Of a stretch of DNA of 5,395 bases, positions 1 to 5,395 are shown one piece after another. The stretch lies in assembly GCA_021779005.1 (NCBI GenBank), contig JAJYBN010000088.1, forward strand, positions 1 through 5,395. Direction: 5' to 3'. A model generated the notes under the pieces. It was given only the letters and a program-made list of their open reading frames with translations. It made no database searches and had not been told where the DNA came from. Source of the DNA: Pseudomonadota bacterium. GTDB taxonomy: Bacteria > Pseudomonadota > Gammaproteobacteria > Natronospirales > REEB76. The number at the start of each line of letters is the position of its first letter. The stretch's first letter is position 1. The position numbers were made by a program, and so were the translations under genes.

Positions 1-83
1 TCGGGACGATAGACAGGGGCAAGCGAAGGATGACAGCTGCAGACCTCCGTGTTCGACGGGCTGACACGATGAAGGTCCGGGTA
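1..83. other. Edge segment with no firm gene
   Basis: This stretch lies downstream of the peroxiredoxin gene and reaches the window edge. The plus frames hold only short runs, and the one that stays open continues as the antisense shadow of the peroxiredoxin. On the minus strand a frame starting with GTG at 65-67 stays open to the edge and would begin with VSARRTRRSAAVIL. It has no convincing ribosome binding site and only about 20 codons are visible, so I do not call it. The arms CGTGT (48-52) and ACACG (64-68) could pair in the peroxiredoxin transcript, but no T-run follows on the minus strand, so a terminator is not supported. Confidence 0.4.
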
Positions 84-545
84 TCAGTGGCGATCTTTCC
101 CGGTCCATGCAGCGTGCGCTGCGAGTGCTGCGTGGGGTCCCACCCGCAGTGCCGCGTGGGCGACATCCAGGATGCGGCCGTCTGGGCTGATCAGGTAACT
201 GACGCGTTTTACGCCGAAGCCCAGCGGGCCTTCACAGCCGTAGGCGCGGATCACGTGTTTGCCGGGGTCTGCCAATAACGGAAAGCTCAGACCATGTTTT
301 TCGCGAAAGCGGGCGTGGCTGGCACTGTCCTGGGGGCTGATGCCGATGACCGTAATGCTCGCGGCTGCCAGCGCCGGTTGCAGGTCACGGAAAGCACAGG
401 CCTCACGGGTGCATACCGGTGTGAAATCCGCCGGGTAGAAATACAGCAACAGCGGTCCACGCTTCAACAGTTCAGAGAGCCTCAGCAGGCTGCCGTCCTG
501 GTCGGGCAATTCGAATTCCGGGGCGCTGTCACCCTTCTTCAGCAT
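84..545 (-). CDS. bcp: Thioredoxin-fold peroxiredoxin, BCP (PrxQ)-type
   Basis: This 153-residue cytoplasmic protein should be a thiol peroxidase that reduces H2O2 and organic hydroperoxides, recycled by thioredoxin or a similar donor. Its length is close to that of the E. coli Bcp family (about 156). It opens with the typical GDSAPEFELPDQDG strand. The peroxidatic site is PADFTPVCT with Cys45, and a second cysteine, Cys50, sits five residues on (TREAC), the spacing of the resolving Cys in atypical 2-Cys BCP enzymes. A third cysteine, Cys104, lies in YGCEGPLG. Arg114 in KRVSYLISPDG is at about the position of the conserved arginine that activates the peroxidatic thiolate. The ATG at 543-545 is preceded by an AAAGGGA Shine-Dalgarno at 553-559, which supports this start. 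The gene is divergent from the sugar-nucleotide dehydrogenase. The family call is secure; the preferred substrate and reductant cannot be read from sequence. Confidence 0.93.
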   Translation of the reverse strand: MLKKGDSAPEFELPDQDGSLLRLSELLKRGPLLLYFYPADFTPVCTREACAFRDLQPALAAASITVIGISPQDSASHARFREKHGLSFPLLADPGKHVIRAYGCEGPLGFGVKRVSYLISPDGRILDVAHAALRVGPHAALAAHAAWTGKDRH

Positions 546-552
546 CCGTGTG

Positions 553-559
553 TCCCTTT
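553..559 (-). promoter_or_regulatory. Ribosome binding site of the peroxiredoxin gene
   Basis: Read on the minus strand this is AAAGGGA, seven bases before the ATG at 543-545. It is a good Shine-Dalgarno match and fixes the start of the 153-residue peroxiredoxin. Confidence 0.6.
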
Positions 560-587
560 AGGTATGGGCCGGCCAGCGGCAGGCCAC

Positions 588-596
588 TGATATAAT
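588..596 (+). promoter_or_regulatory. Extended -10 promoter for the UDP-glucose dehydrogenase gene
   Basis: The bases TGATATAAT form a full extended -10 element (TGnTATAAT) of the sigma-70 type. Transcription would begin near 602-604, leaving a leader of about 33 bases before the ATG at 636. The region 17 bases upstream (around 568-573) is GC-rich and does not resemble TTGACA. That is acceptable for extended -10 promoters, which depend less on a -35 box. The match and the position are seen in the sequence; promoter activity is inferred. Confidence 0.6.
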
Positions 597-617
597 GCGC
601 TTTTCCTGTACCGACAA
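589..617 (-). promoter_or_regulatory. Possible promoter of the peroxiredoxin gene
   Basis: On the minus strand, TTGTCG (612-617) is followed after 17 bases by TATATC (589-594). Each hexamer matches the sigma-70 consensus at four of six positions. The predicted leader before the peroxiredoxin ATG would be about 35-40 bases. The -10 box overlaps the plus-strand -10 of the divergent gene, so if both work they would compete for RNA polymerase. The matches are modest and this is a weak call. Confidence 0.25.
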
Positions 618-626
618 GCGATCCTT

Positions 627-631
627 GGGAG
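627..631 (+). promoter_or_regulatory. Ribosome binding site of the UDP-glucose dehydrogenase gene
   Basis: GGGAG lies four bases before the ATG at 636. The spacing is slightly short but usable. It supports this start, as does the dinucleotide-binding motif beginning at residue 7, which leaves no room for a shorter protein. Confidence 0.5.
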
Positions 632-635
632 CAGC

Positions 636-1970
636 ATGAAAATCACTGTGCATGGTAGCGGCTATGTGGGGCTGGTGAGCGCCGCCTGTTTCGCCAACAT
701 GGGCAACGAAGTGCTGTGCGTGGATGTGGACAAAGCACGGGTGGCGCGCCTCAAACGCGGTGAGGTGCCGATCGTCGAACCGGGGCTGGACCATCTGCTA
801 GCGGAAGGTCTGGAGAGCGGTCGCCTCAAGTTCACGGACGTGCCGGCGGAGGGTGTGCAGTTCGGCCTGTTGCAGTTCATCGCCGTAGGCACGCCGCCGG
901 ACGAAGACGGCTCCGCGGATCTGAAATACGTCCTGCAGGTGGCGCGCACCATCGGTGCGCATATGGATTCAGAGAAGATCGTGGTGGACAAGTCCACGGT
1001 ACCGGTGGGAACCGCCGACCAGGTGCGTGCGGCCATCGCCGCAGAACTCAAGAAGCGCGGCAGCACTGTGTCCTTCGACGTAGTCTCCAACCCGGAATTT
1101 CTCAAGGAAGGCAGCGCGGTGGAGGATTTCGCACATCCGGATCGTATCGTGGTGGGTGCCAACCAGCCGCACAGCATCGAGGTGATGCGCAGCCTGTATG
1201 CACCCTTCACCCGCAACCGCGAACGTCTCATGCTCATGACGGTGCGCGATGCGGAGTTCACCAAGTACGCCGCCAATGCCATGCTGGCGTCGCGCATCAG
1301 CATGATGAACGAGTTCGCCAACATCGCCGAACGCCTGGGTGTGGATATCGAACAGGTGCGCAAGGGTATCGGCTCCGATCCGCGCATCGGTTATGGCTTC
1401 CTGTACGCCGGCGTCGGTTACGGCGGCTCCTGTTTTCCCAAGGACGTGTCGGCGCTGACGCGCACTGCGGCGAAGTCCGGCTATGAGCCACTGCTGCTGC
1501 AGGCGGTGGAGGAAGTGAACCGCCGCCAGAAGAACACCCTGTTCGAAAAAATCCACGGCCATTTCGGCGGTCAGCTCAAGGGTCGCACCTTTGCCCTGTG
1601 GGGCCTAGCCTTCAAACCGAATACCGATGACATGCGCGAGGCACCCAGCCGGGTGCTGATGGAAGCACTCTGGAAAGCCGGTGCACGGGTACGAGCTTAT
1701 GATCCTGCAGCCATGACAGAAGCCCAACGGCTTTATGGGCAGCAGCCATTGTTGACGCTGTGCCGTTCCCAGATGGAGTGTCTGGATGCTGCCGATGCGC
1801 TGGTAGTGGTCACCGAGTGGACCCAGTTCCGCAGCCCGGATTTCGAGATGCTCAAGCGCCGCCTCAAGCAGCCGCTGATCTTCGACGGCCGCAATGTCTA
1901 TAATCCGGAAGACACGCGCGCCGCCGGTTTCACCCTCTATTCAGTGGGTCGCCCGCCGGTGGCTGCCTGA
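636..1970 (+). CDS. ugd: UDP-glucose 6-dehydrogenase
   Basis: This complete 444-residue enzyme oxidises UDP-glucose to UDP-glucuronate with two NAD+, in the cytoplasm. The product feeds capsule or exopolysaccharide synthesis, or lipid A sugar modification. The N-terminal Rossmann domain shows GSGYVG (residues 7-12) and VDVD near residue 30. The conserved STVPVGT has Thr121, and [10 protein letters not shown] has Glu154. The central helix [11 protein letters not shown] has Lys210 and Asn214, matching the catalytic Lys/Asn pair of the family. The catalytic cysteine is Cys266 in [10 protein letters not shown], which forms the thioester intermediate. The C-terminal domain has [15 protein letters not shown] (Asp331 and Asp332) and ends with [10 protein letters not shown]. 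Length is normal and no key residue is missing. The best fit is UDP-glucose dehydrogenase; GDP-mannose or UDP-ManNAc dehydrogenases of the same superfamily are less likely given the KPNTDD and GRN motifs. No polysaccharide genes are visible nearby to say which pathway it serves. Confidence 0.95.
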   Translation: MKITVHGSGYVGLVSAACFANMGNEVLCVDVDKARVARLKRGEVPIVEPGLDHLLAEGLESGRLKFTDVPAEGVQFGLLQFIAVGTPPDEDGSADLKYVLQVARTIGAHMDSEKIVVDKSTVPVGTADQVRAAIAAELKKRGSTVSFDVVSNPEFLKEGSAVEDFAHPDRIVVGANQPHSIEVMRSLYAPFTRNRERLMLMTVRDAEFTKYAANAMLASRISMMNEFANIAERLGVDIEQVRKGIGSDPRIGYGFLYAGVGYGGSCFPKDVSALTRTAAKSGYEPLLLQAVEEVNRRQKNTLFEKIHGHFGGQLKGRTFALWGLAFKPNTDDMREAPSRVLMEALWKAGARVRAYDPAAMTEAQRLYGQQPLLTLCRSQMECLDAADALVVVTEWTQFRSPDFEMLKRRLKQPLIFDGRNVYNPEDTRAAGFTLYSVGRPPVAA

Positions 1971-2007
1971 TCAATACAGCAGTGCGCTGGAATCCTGTTG
2001 AGGACAT
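1971..2007. other. Short convergent intergenic gap
   Basis: Only 37 bases separate the stop of the UDP-glucose dehydrogenase gene from the stop of the facing protease gene. A four-base-pair stem (CAGC/GCTG around 1977-1990) is the only pairing I can see. It lacks a T-run on either strand, so I do not call a rho-independent terminator. Opposing transcripts may run into each other here. Confidence 0.45.
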
Positions 2008-3060
2008 CTAACGGCGGCGGCGCGCTGTTACCAATAGCATGAGTGCGAGTATTGCCAGCGCCGGCAGACCGAAGCTGGCGGCGCCGAAACGCGACGCAGT
2101 GACAGTGTAAGTACTGGTGGCGGTGCCAGAGCCCATGCTGTTTGTGCAGGTGAGCGTTACCGTGTAGGTGCCCGCAGTGTTGAAAGTGACGTTCGGATTT
2201 TGGGCAGTGGAATCTGCAATGGTGCTCGTGCCAAAATTCCACAGGTAGCTAAAAGCCTTGCCGTCGTAACCTAGGCAACCACTCAGAAAAGTGGTGCTCT
2301 GCCCACCCATGATGGTTGTGCCGCTCGCCGGACTGGTAATGACTGCCCCGGTAACCGGGTATGTTCCGGAAGTCAGCAGAGTATCGATGTTCGGCAATCC
2401 AAAACCATAGGTACCATTCCAGCCACTACCGCCCACAGGCTGCGAAGCACTGTTCTGGAGCAGCGTGTAGGGGTCATCACTGATCGGGTAGGCAGACAAC
2501 AACAAGGCAAGAAGACCGGCGATGTGCGGGGCAGCAGCCGAAGTGCCGCAGAAGGGTGAGCCAAATCCGCCGGCGCCGGTTACATTCACACAATCGGGTG
2601 CGACAAAATCCGGTTTTTGAATGGTCTCCGAAATTTGCGTCCCTGTGCCAGTGCCAGGTATCCCGAATTGCACCGGTCCTAGTGAGCTGTAGTCTTCGAT
2701 GGAGTAAGGGCCGGCAGGCAGTACTGCACCTACCGTGATCTCGCCGGGAGTCAGCGAGCTACCCACCGGCATACCCACCGCTGACTGGCCATAAATGCTG
2801 CCAGGAATTGAAGGACTCGGGTATGGAGGGGTCACGGTAATCCTGTTGGCATTATTGGATAACACCAGTATCTTGAGGTTCGCTCCAGGATTACCCGCAA
2901 CCAGATAGACAGACAGGTATGCAGTAGTTTCATTGGAAGCCAGAGTTGCACCACTTCCCTGCACCGGGAGCGGTCCAGGTGTGTTCAGTACACTGGCGTT
3001 ATTGGTTTGGTTGCAACCACTGGTGGACGACCCGGCTGGTCCGATATTGATTCCTTGATT
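2008..3060 (-). repeat. Tandem gene duplication, copy 1 (second copy at 4362-5393)
   Basis: From residue 402 (NQG) to the stop, the complete protease aligns along its full length with the visible part of its upstream neighbour. Shared blocks include CNQTN, NTPGP.PVQG, GSIYGQSA, CVxVTGAGGF.SPFCGTSAAAPHIA, DPYTLLQ, YGxGLP and YTVTLTCTN. The copies are 351 and 344 codons long over this stretch. Protein similarity is strong in the Ser loop, but the DNA is diverged, so the duplication is not recent. The upstream copy continues past the window. Confidence 0.9.
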
Positions 3061-4263
3061 GCACGCGATAGCGGTCGCATCACTGGGAGTCGTGGTGCTA
3101 TACATGACGACGTCGTAATCGTTGGGATCGTTGGTTGTGCTGGTGTTGTCCCAGGGATCATCCCACTCTACTAAATAGGCAATAGAATCGCCGGCCTGGG
3201 GATCCTGGATTTCTAGCTGGGTAACCGGGCTGGTCGGTGTTCCGAAATTCAAGGCCTGGGTGTAGGTGACGCCGTTTATTGTGACATTCACCGGAGTTGA
3301 TGACCACGGTCCTGCCCAAAAGGCGGTACCGTCATTGCCGGCGGCCGTCACCAGATGAATACTCGGATGAGCCGTGGCGAATTGTTGTACGCCATTGGCA
3401 AAATCGCCGTTGGTGAACATGGCTTCGCCGGGGAAGCCCAGGTCGTCTACTATGATGTTGGCGTTGATGTCAGTGTTGAAATCATTCAGTGCTGTTAGAA
3501 AGTCCGCGGTAGTCCCGGGCCCAGCAAACCCCAGTTGTTTTATACCGGGTGCGATGTCATACACGATCTCCATCATGGCGGTGCCTTCGGCACCTGTGGT
3601 TCTCCATGCCGAATTATTGGGATCGTTCCAGATATTAGCCGGCAAATCTCCAGTGCTCTGGGAAGCGGAAACCCCGCTGTCGCCGTTTGAGATCACGCCC
3701 ACCACTATCCCTTGGCCAGTGTAACCGGTCGCTGTGCGGAACTGGGCGGCGCCGAGAATCTGGTCGCCGGCCGTATCGATAGAGCCGGTGCGTGGCAGCG
3801 CAGCAATTGGCGGCGAGCGGCGCATGATGGCGTAGTGCGGCACCGAAACGCGTGTGACTGTTGCCAAGGCTGCGGCACTCTCAAGTTTATCCGCCGGAAT
3901 CCAAGCTTGGACCACTCCTAGTCCCGGACTGTTCACGATGTCGCTGGCACCTAGTGCTGCCAGTTCAGTGCTATCGGGTGGATTGCCGTTGCGGGCATAG
4001 TGCAGATACACCTGCACCTGGCCGGCGGCGTTCCAGCGCGCCTCCAACGGAGAAATCTGCCGGAAGATCTCCCGGGTCAGGGCCGCGGCCATCAGCGGTT
4101 GTGCACGCTGTTCCCGTACGGCTGCAGCGATGAGTGCGAGTCGCTTGTCGAGCTTAGGAGTGGCCGTCGCTGACAGGGCAGCCTGCGTGGAGTGCGGTAT
4201 GGCGCCAGCAAGCACGAGTGTGATCACAAACGCGACATTTATATGCTTAGGTATGACGCTCAT
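2008..4263 (-). CDS. Secreted S8/S53-superfamily serine peptidase-like protein with PKD domain and C-terminal membrane tail
   Basis: This complete 751-residue protein belongs to the subtilase superfamily and is predicted to be exported. Residues 1-28 are a Sec signal peptide (hydrophobic core about 9-21, likely cut after TQA). Residues 29-160 form a propeptide-like region ending in VQAWIPADKLESAAALATV. The peptidase domain begins near GDQILGAAQFR (167-176). GIVVGVISNGD puts Asn193 where subtilases of this type have the catalytic Asp, and EGTAMMEIVYDIAPG puts Glu226 where subtilisin has His. AAGNDG gives oxyanion Asn310, and CGTSAAAPH gives Ser575. Residues 320-480 are a large beta-rich insertion with EWDDPWD and NDYDV. 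Cys558 and Cys572 flank the Ser loop. Residues 638-722 form a PKD domain (LWNFG, AGTYTVTLTCTN) with Cys663 and Cys706. The tail 731-751 is hydrophobic and ends in RRRR, suggesting inner-membrane retention or sorting. The Glu in place of His recalls the sedolisin (S53) triad. Superfamily and export are well supported; proteolytic activity is not certain because of Asn193. Confidence 0.88.
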   Translation of the reverse strand: MSVIPKHINVAFVITLVLAGAIPHSTQAALSATATPKLDKRLALIAAAVREQRAQPLMAAALTREIFRQISPLEARWNAAGQVQVYLHYARNGNPPDSTELAALGASDIVNSPGLGVVQAWIPADKLESAAALATVTRVSVPHYAIMRRSPPIAALPRTGSIDTAGDQILGAAQFRTATGYTGQGIVVGVISNGDSGVSASQSTGDLPANIWNDPNNSAWRTTGAEGTAMMEIVYDIAPGIKQLGFAGPGTTADFLTALNDFNTDINANIIVDDLGFPGEAMFTNGDFANGVQQFATAHPSIHLVTAAGNDGTAFWAGPWSSTPVNVTINGVTYTQALNFGTPTSPVTQLEIQDPQAGDSIAYLVEWDDPWDNTSTTNDPNDYDVVMYSTTTPSDATAIACNQGINIGPAGSSTSGCNQTNNASVLNTPGPLPVQGSGATLASNETTAYLSVYLVAGNPGANLKILVLSNNANRITVTPPYPSPSIPGSIYGQSAVGMPVGSSLTPGEITVGAVLPAGPYSIEDYSSLGPVQFGIPGTGTGTQISETIQKPDFVAPDCVNVTGAGGFGSPFCGTSAAAPHIAGLLALLLSAYPISDDPYTLLQNSASQPVGGSGWNGTYGFGLPNIDTLLTSGTYPVTGAVITSPASGTTIMGGQSTTFLSGCLGYDGKAFSYLWNFGTSTIADSTAQNPNVTFNTAGTYTVTLTCTNSMGSGTATSTYTVTASRFGAASFGLPALAILALMLLVTARRRR
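2011..2073 (-). other. C-terminal hydrophobic segment with Arg4 end
   Basis: Residues 731-751 of the complete protease read FGLPALAILALMLLVTA followed by four arginines. A short helix with a basic stop at the extreme C-terminus of an exported protein is the layout of CTERM-type sorting tails. The Gly-Gly motif of the rhombosortase class is absent: the preceding residues are SRFGAAS. It may be a variant sorting signal or a plain membrane anchor. Confidence 0.55.
4180..4263 (-). other. Sec signal peptide of the complete protease
   Basis: Residues 1-28 have a short basic start (Lys6, His7), a hydrophobic core near NVAFVITLVLAGAI, and a likely signal peptidase I site after TQA. This places the mature protein outside the cytoplasm and agrees with the paired cysteines. 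Confidence 0.75.
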
Positions 4264-4274
4264 CGCAAATCTGT

Positions 4275-4281
4275 TCCCCTT
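4275..4281 (-). promoter_or_regulatory. Ribosome binding site of the complete protease gene
   Basis: AAGGGGA read on the minus strand, eleven bases before the ATG at 4261-4263. It is a strong match with slightly long spacing. The signal peptide directly after this ATG supports the same start. Confidence 0.5.
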
Positions 4282-4325
4282 ATAAGTTGCGTTTCCAGCG
4301 GCGCGAAGCTGGATGCCCGGTAAGC

Positions 4326-4337
4326 GGTATATATACC
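4326..4337. repeat. Perfect 12-bp AT-rich palindrome in the protease intergenic gap
   Basis: GGTATATATACC is a perfect inverted repeat, about 63 bases before the protease start. Its minus strand also reads TGGTATATA, an imperfect extended -10 box. TGGACA (4349-4354) lies 15 bases before TATATA, which is short for a -35/-10 pair. It could be an operator overlapping a promoter for the downstream protease gene, or chance in AT-rich DNA. Only the palindrome itself is directly seen. Confidence 0.35.
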
Positions 4338-4361
4338 AAACGTATAGCTGTCCACTGGCTT

Positions 4362-5395
4362 CTAATGCTGGGGCCTACCTGCGGGCTTGACGAGCACAAC
4401 TGCTGTCCACATGAGCAGCAAGGCTGCCAGCGTGATCATCCCCAATCCACCACCCCCACCGCTACTGCCGGAGGATCCGGCCTGCACCGTGAAATTACGG
4501 GTCGCGGACGCGGTGTTGCCGAACTGGTTGGTGCAGGTAAGCGTCACCGTATACTGGCCGACGAACTTGAAACTGACGCTGGGACTGGTGGCGGTGGAAT
4601 CGGCGACCCCGGAATTCGCGCCGAAGTTCCAGTCATAGTTCACGCTGCCTGGGACACCGTTGGCTGAACAGTTACCGGCAAAATTCACCGTCTGGCCGGT
4701 GTCCACGGTAGTGTTGCTCGCGGGCGCGCTGATGGTGGCGGCGGGATTCCCATAGTAGGGAGCTACAGAGCGCACCGCATCCGGAAGCCCATGGCCATAG
4801 ACACCGTTTGGTGAACCGCTGCCCAATGATTTAGCGCCGGCCTGAAGAAGAGTGTATGGATCTTGATTAGGAAAACCGGATTCGAACAGGGCCACCAGCG
4901 CGGCGATATGCGGTGCGGCAGCGGAAGTGCCGCAGAATGGGCTGCTGAACCCGCCGGCCCCAGTGACGCTCACGCAATCGATGCCGACGAAATCCGGCTT
5001 CATGCGGGTGAAAGACGGTACTCCCGGCTGCGACATAAATACCAGGCCCTGGGAACTGTAGCCCTCGATGCTGTCGGGGCTGATGGCGCTGTCCGCGCCG
5101 GCGGTGATCTCGGCGGGGTAGGCAAGGGCCGATTGGCCGTAGATGCTGCCGGCTGCGGTCCGTGGTGTCGTGTAAATCTGACTGTTCGTGGACTCGATGA
5201 GTACTTTCAGGTTTGGATTCGGGCCCGGGCTGACATTACTGGGCGCATACAGGATTTCCAGATACACATTCTTTGCCAAGCTGCTGCTGTTGGTCCAGAC
5301 ATTTCCTTGCACGGGTTGCGGTCCCGGCGTGTTGATAGGCTGCGAGTTGGTTTGATTGCAGGGCTGGTTATTGCTGATACTGAAACCCTGGTTGC
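4362..5395 (-). CDS. Secreted S8/S53-superfamily serine peptidase paralogue with PKD domain and GlyGly-CTERM tail (5' end outside window)
   Basis: Only the last 343 codons are visible and the frame is open to the window edge. The GTG at 5310-5312 is an internal Val in PVQGN, not a start. The fragment begins within the beta-rich insertion (NQGFSI, then CNQTN). It continues through GSIYGQSALAYPAEIT, KPDFVGIDCVSVTGAGG and the catalytic block CGTSAAAPHIA, with the Ser codon at 4923-4925 and flanking cysteines as in its neighbour. A PKD domain (about 4485-4745) has YDWNFG and VGQYTVTLTCTN. The C-terminus is a Ser/Gly linker with five glycines, a hydrophobic helix and a tail with Lys and Arg. This fits the GlyGly-CTERM signal cut by rhombosortases in Gram-negative bacteria that secrete proteins to the surface. 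The residues at the Asp and His positions lie outside the window, so activity cannot be judged. It ends 98 bases before the paralogue's start, on the same strand; co-transcription is possible. Confidence 0.87.
   Translation of the reverse strand, partial: NQGFSISNNQPCNQTNSQPINTPGPQPVQGNVWTNSSSLAKNVYLEILYAPSNVSPGPNPNLKVLIESTNSQIYTTPRTAAGSIYGQSALAYPAEITAGADSAISPDSIEGYSSQGLVFMSQPGVPSFTRMKPDFVGIDCVSVTGAGGFSSPFCGTSAAAPHIAALVALFESGFPNQDPYTLLQAGAKSLGSGSPNGVYGHGLPDAVRSVAPYYGNPAATISAPASNTTVDTGQTVNFAGNCSANGVPGSVNYDWNFGANSGVADSTATSPSVSFKFVGQYTVTLTCTNQFGNTASATRNFTVQAGSSGSSGGGGGLGMITLAALLLMWTAVVLVKPAGRPQH
4365..4460 (-). other. GlyGly-CTERM-like sorting tail
   Basis: The partial protease ends with a run of five glycines, LGMITLAALLLMW-type helix, then VKPAGRPQH. 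Gly-Gly before a C-terminal helix and a short basic end is the hallmark of the GlyGly-CTERM (rhombosortase) class. The tail after the helix is longer and less arginine-rich than is typical, so the call rests mainly on the glycine run and the helix. Confidence 0.65.

Noticed and set aside
30..278. Plus-strand open frame over the 3' half of the peroxiredoxin gene
   Set aside because: It is antisense to a clear peroxiredoxin with an intact catalytic motif, has no recognisable domain and no good ribosome binding site.
567..574. GGCCGGCC palindrome between peroxiredoxin and ugd
   Set aside because: A short GC-only palindrome is expected by chance in GC-rich DNA and no second site or half-site supports an operator.
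662..1562. Long minus-strand open frames inside the UDP-glucose dehydrogenase gene
   Set aside because: Their translations show no family motif and are explained as antisense shadows of a strongly conserved, codon-biased gene.
4279..4284. TATAAG on the minus strand as a -10 box for the complete protease
   Set aside because: It overlaps the ribosome binding site, so a transcript starting from it would lack that site.
4294..4313. Hairpin TCCAGC/GCTGGA in the gap between the proteases as a terminator
   Set aside because: The stem is only six base pairs with an eight-base loop, and no T-run follows on the minus strand.
5310..5312. GTG as a start codon for the second protease
   Set aside because: The frame stays open upstream to the window edge and the upstream residues (CNQTN, NTPGP) match the paralogue, so this is an internal valine.

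Overview
The window looks like chromosomal DNA of a fairly GC-rich Gram-negative bacterium, probably a gammaproteobacterium. The evidence is a BCP-type peroxiredoxin, a class-typical UDP-glucose 6-dehydrogenase, Sec signal peptides, and a C-terminal poly-Gly/membrane-helix tail of the GlyGly-CTERM kind. I cannot name a genus. No rRNA, tRNA, CRISPR array, insertion sequence or phage gene was seen.

Layout. Positions 1-83 hold no firm gene. A BCP/AhpC-type peroxiredoxin lies on the minus strand (84-545). It is divergent from a UDP-glucose 6-dehydrogenase on the plus strand (636-1970). The 90-bp gap between them carries an extended -10 promoter for the dehydrogenase and perhaps an overlapping promoter for the peroxiredoxin. 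Only 37 bp separates the dehydrogenase stop from the stop of a convergent minus-strand gene (2008-4263). That gene encodes a 751-residue exported subtilase-superfamily protein. Directly upstream of it on the same strand, beyond a 98-bp gap, lies the 3' part of a paralogue (4362 to the window edge at 5395).

The first two genes are housekeeping functions: thiol-dependent peroxide removal in the cytoplasm and UDP-glucuronate supply for surface polysaccharides or lipid A modification. The interesting part is the tandem pair of secreted S8/S53-superfamily proteins. The complete one has a signal peptide, a propeptide-like region, a peptidase domain interrupted by a large beta-rich insertion, a PKD domain, and a C-terminal hydrophobic segment ending in four arginines. 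Its predicted active site is not that of a normal subtilisin. The Ser block and the oxyanion Asn are intact, but the His position is Glu and the position of the first catalytic Asp is Asn. The neighbour shares the same architecture but ends in a poly-Gly/helix tail. The pair is thus a local duplication whose products appear to have diverged in cell-surface anchoring and perhaps in activity. No sequence here links the protease pair functionally to the two housekeeping genes.
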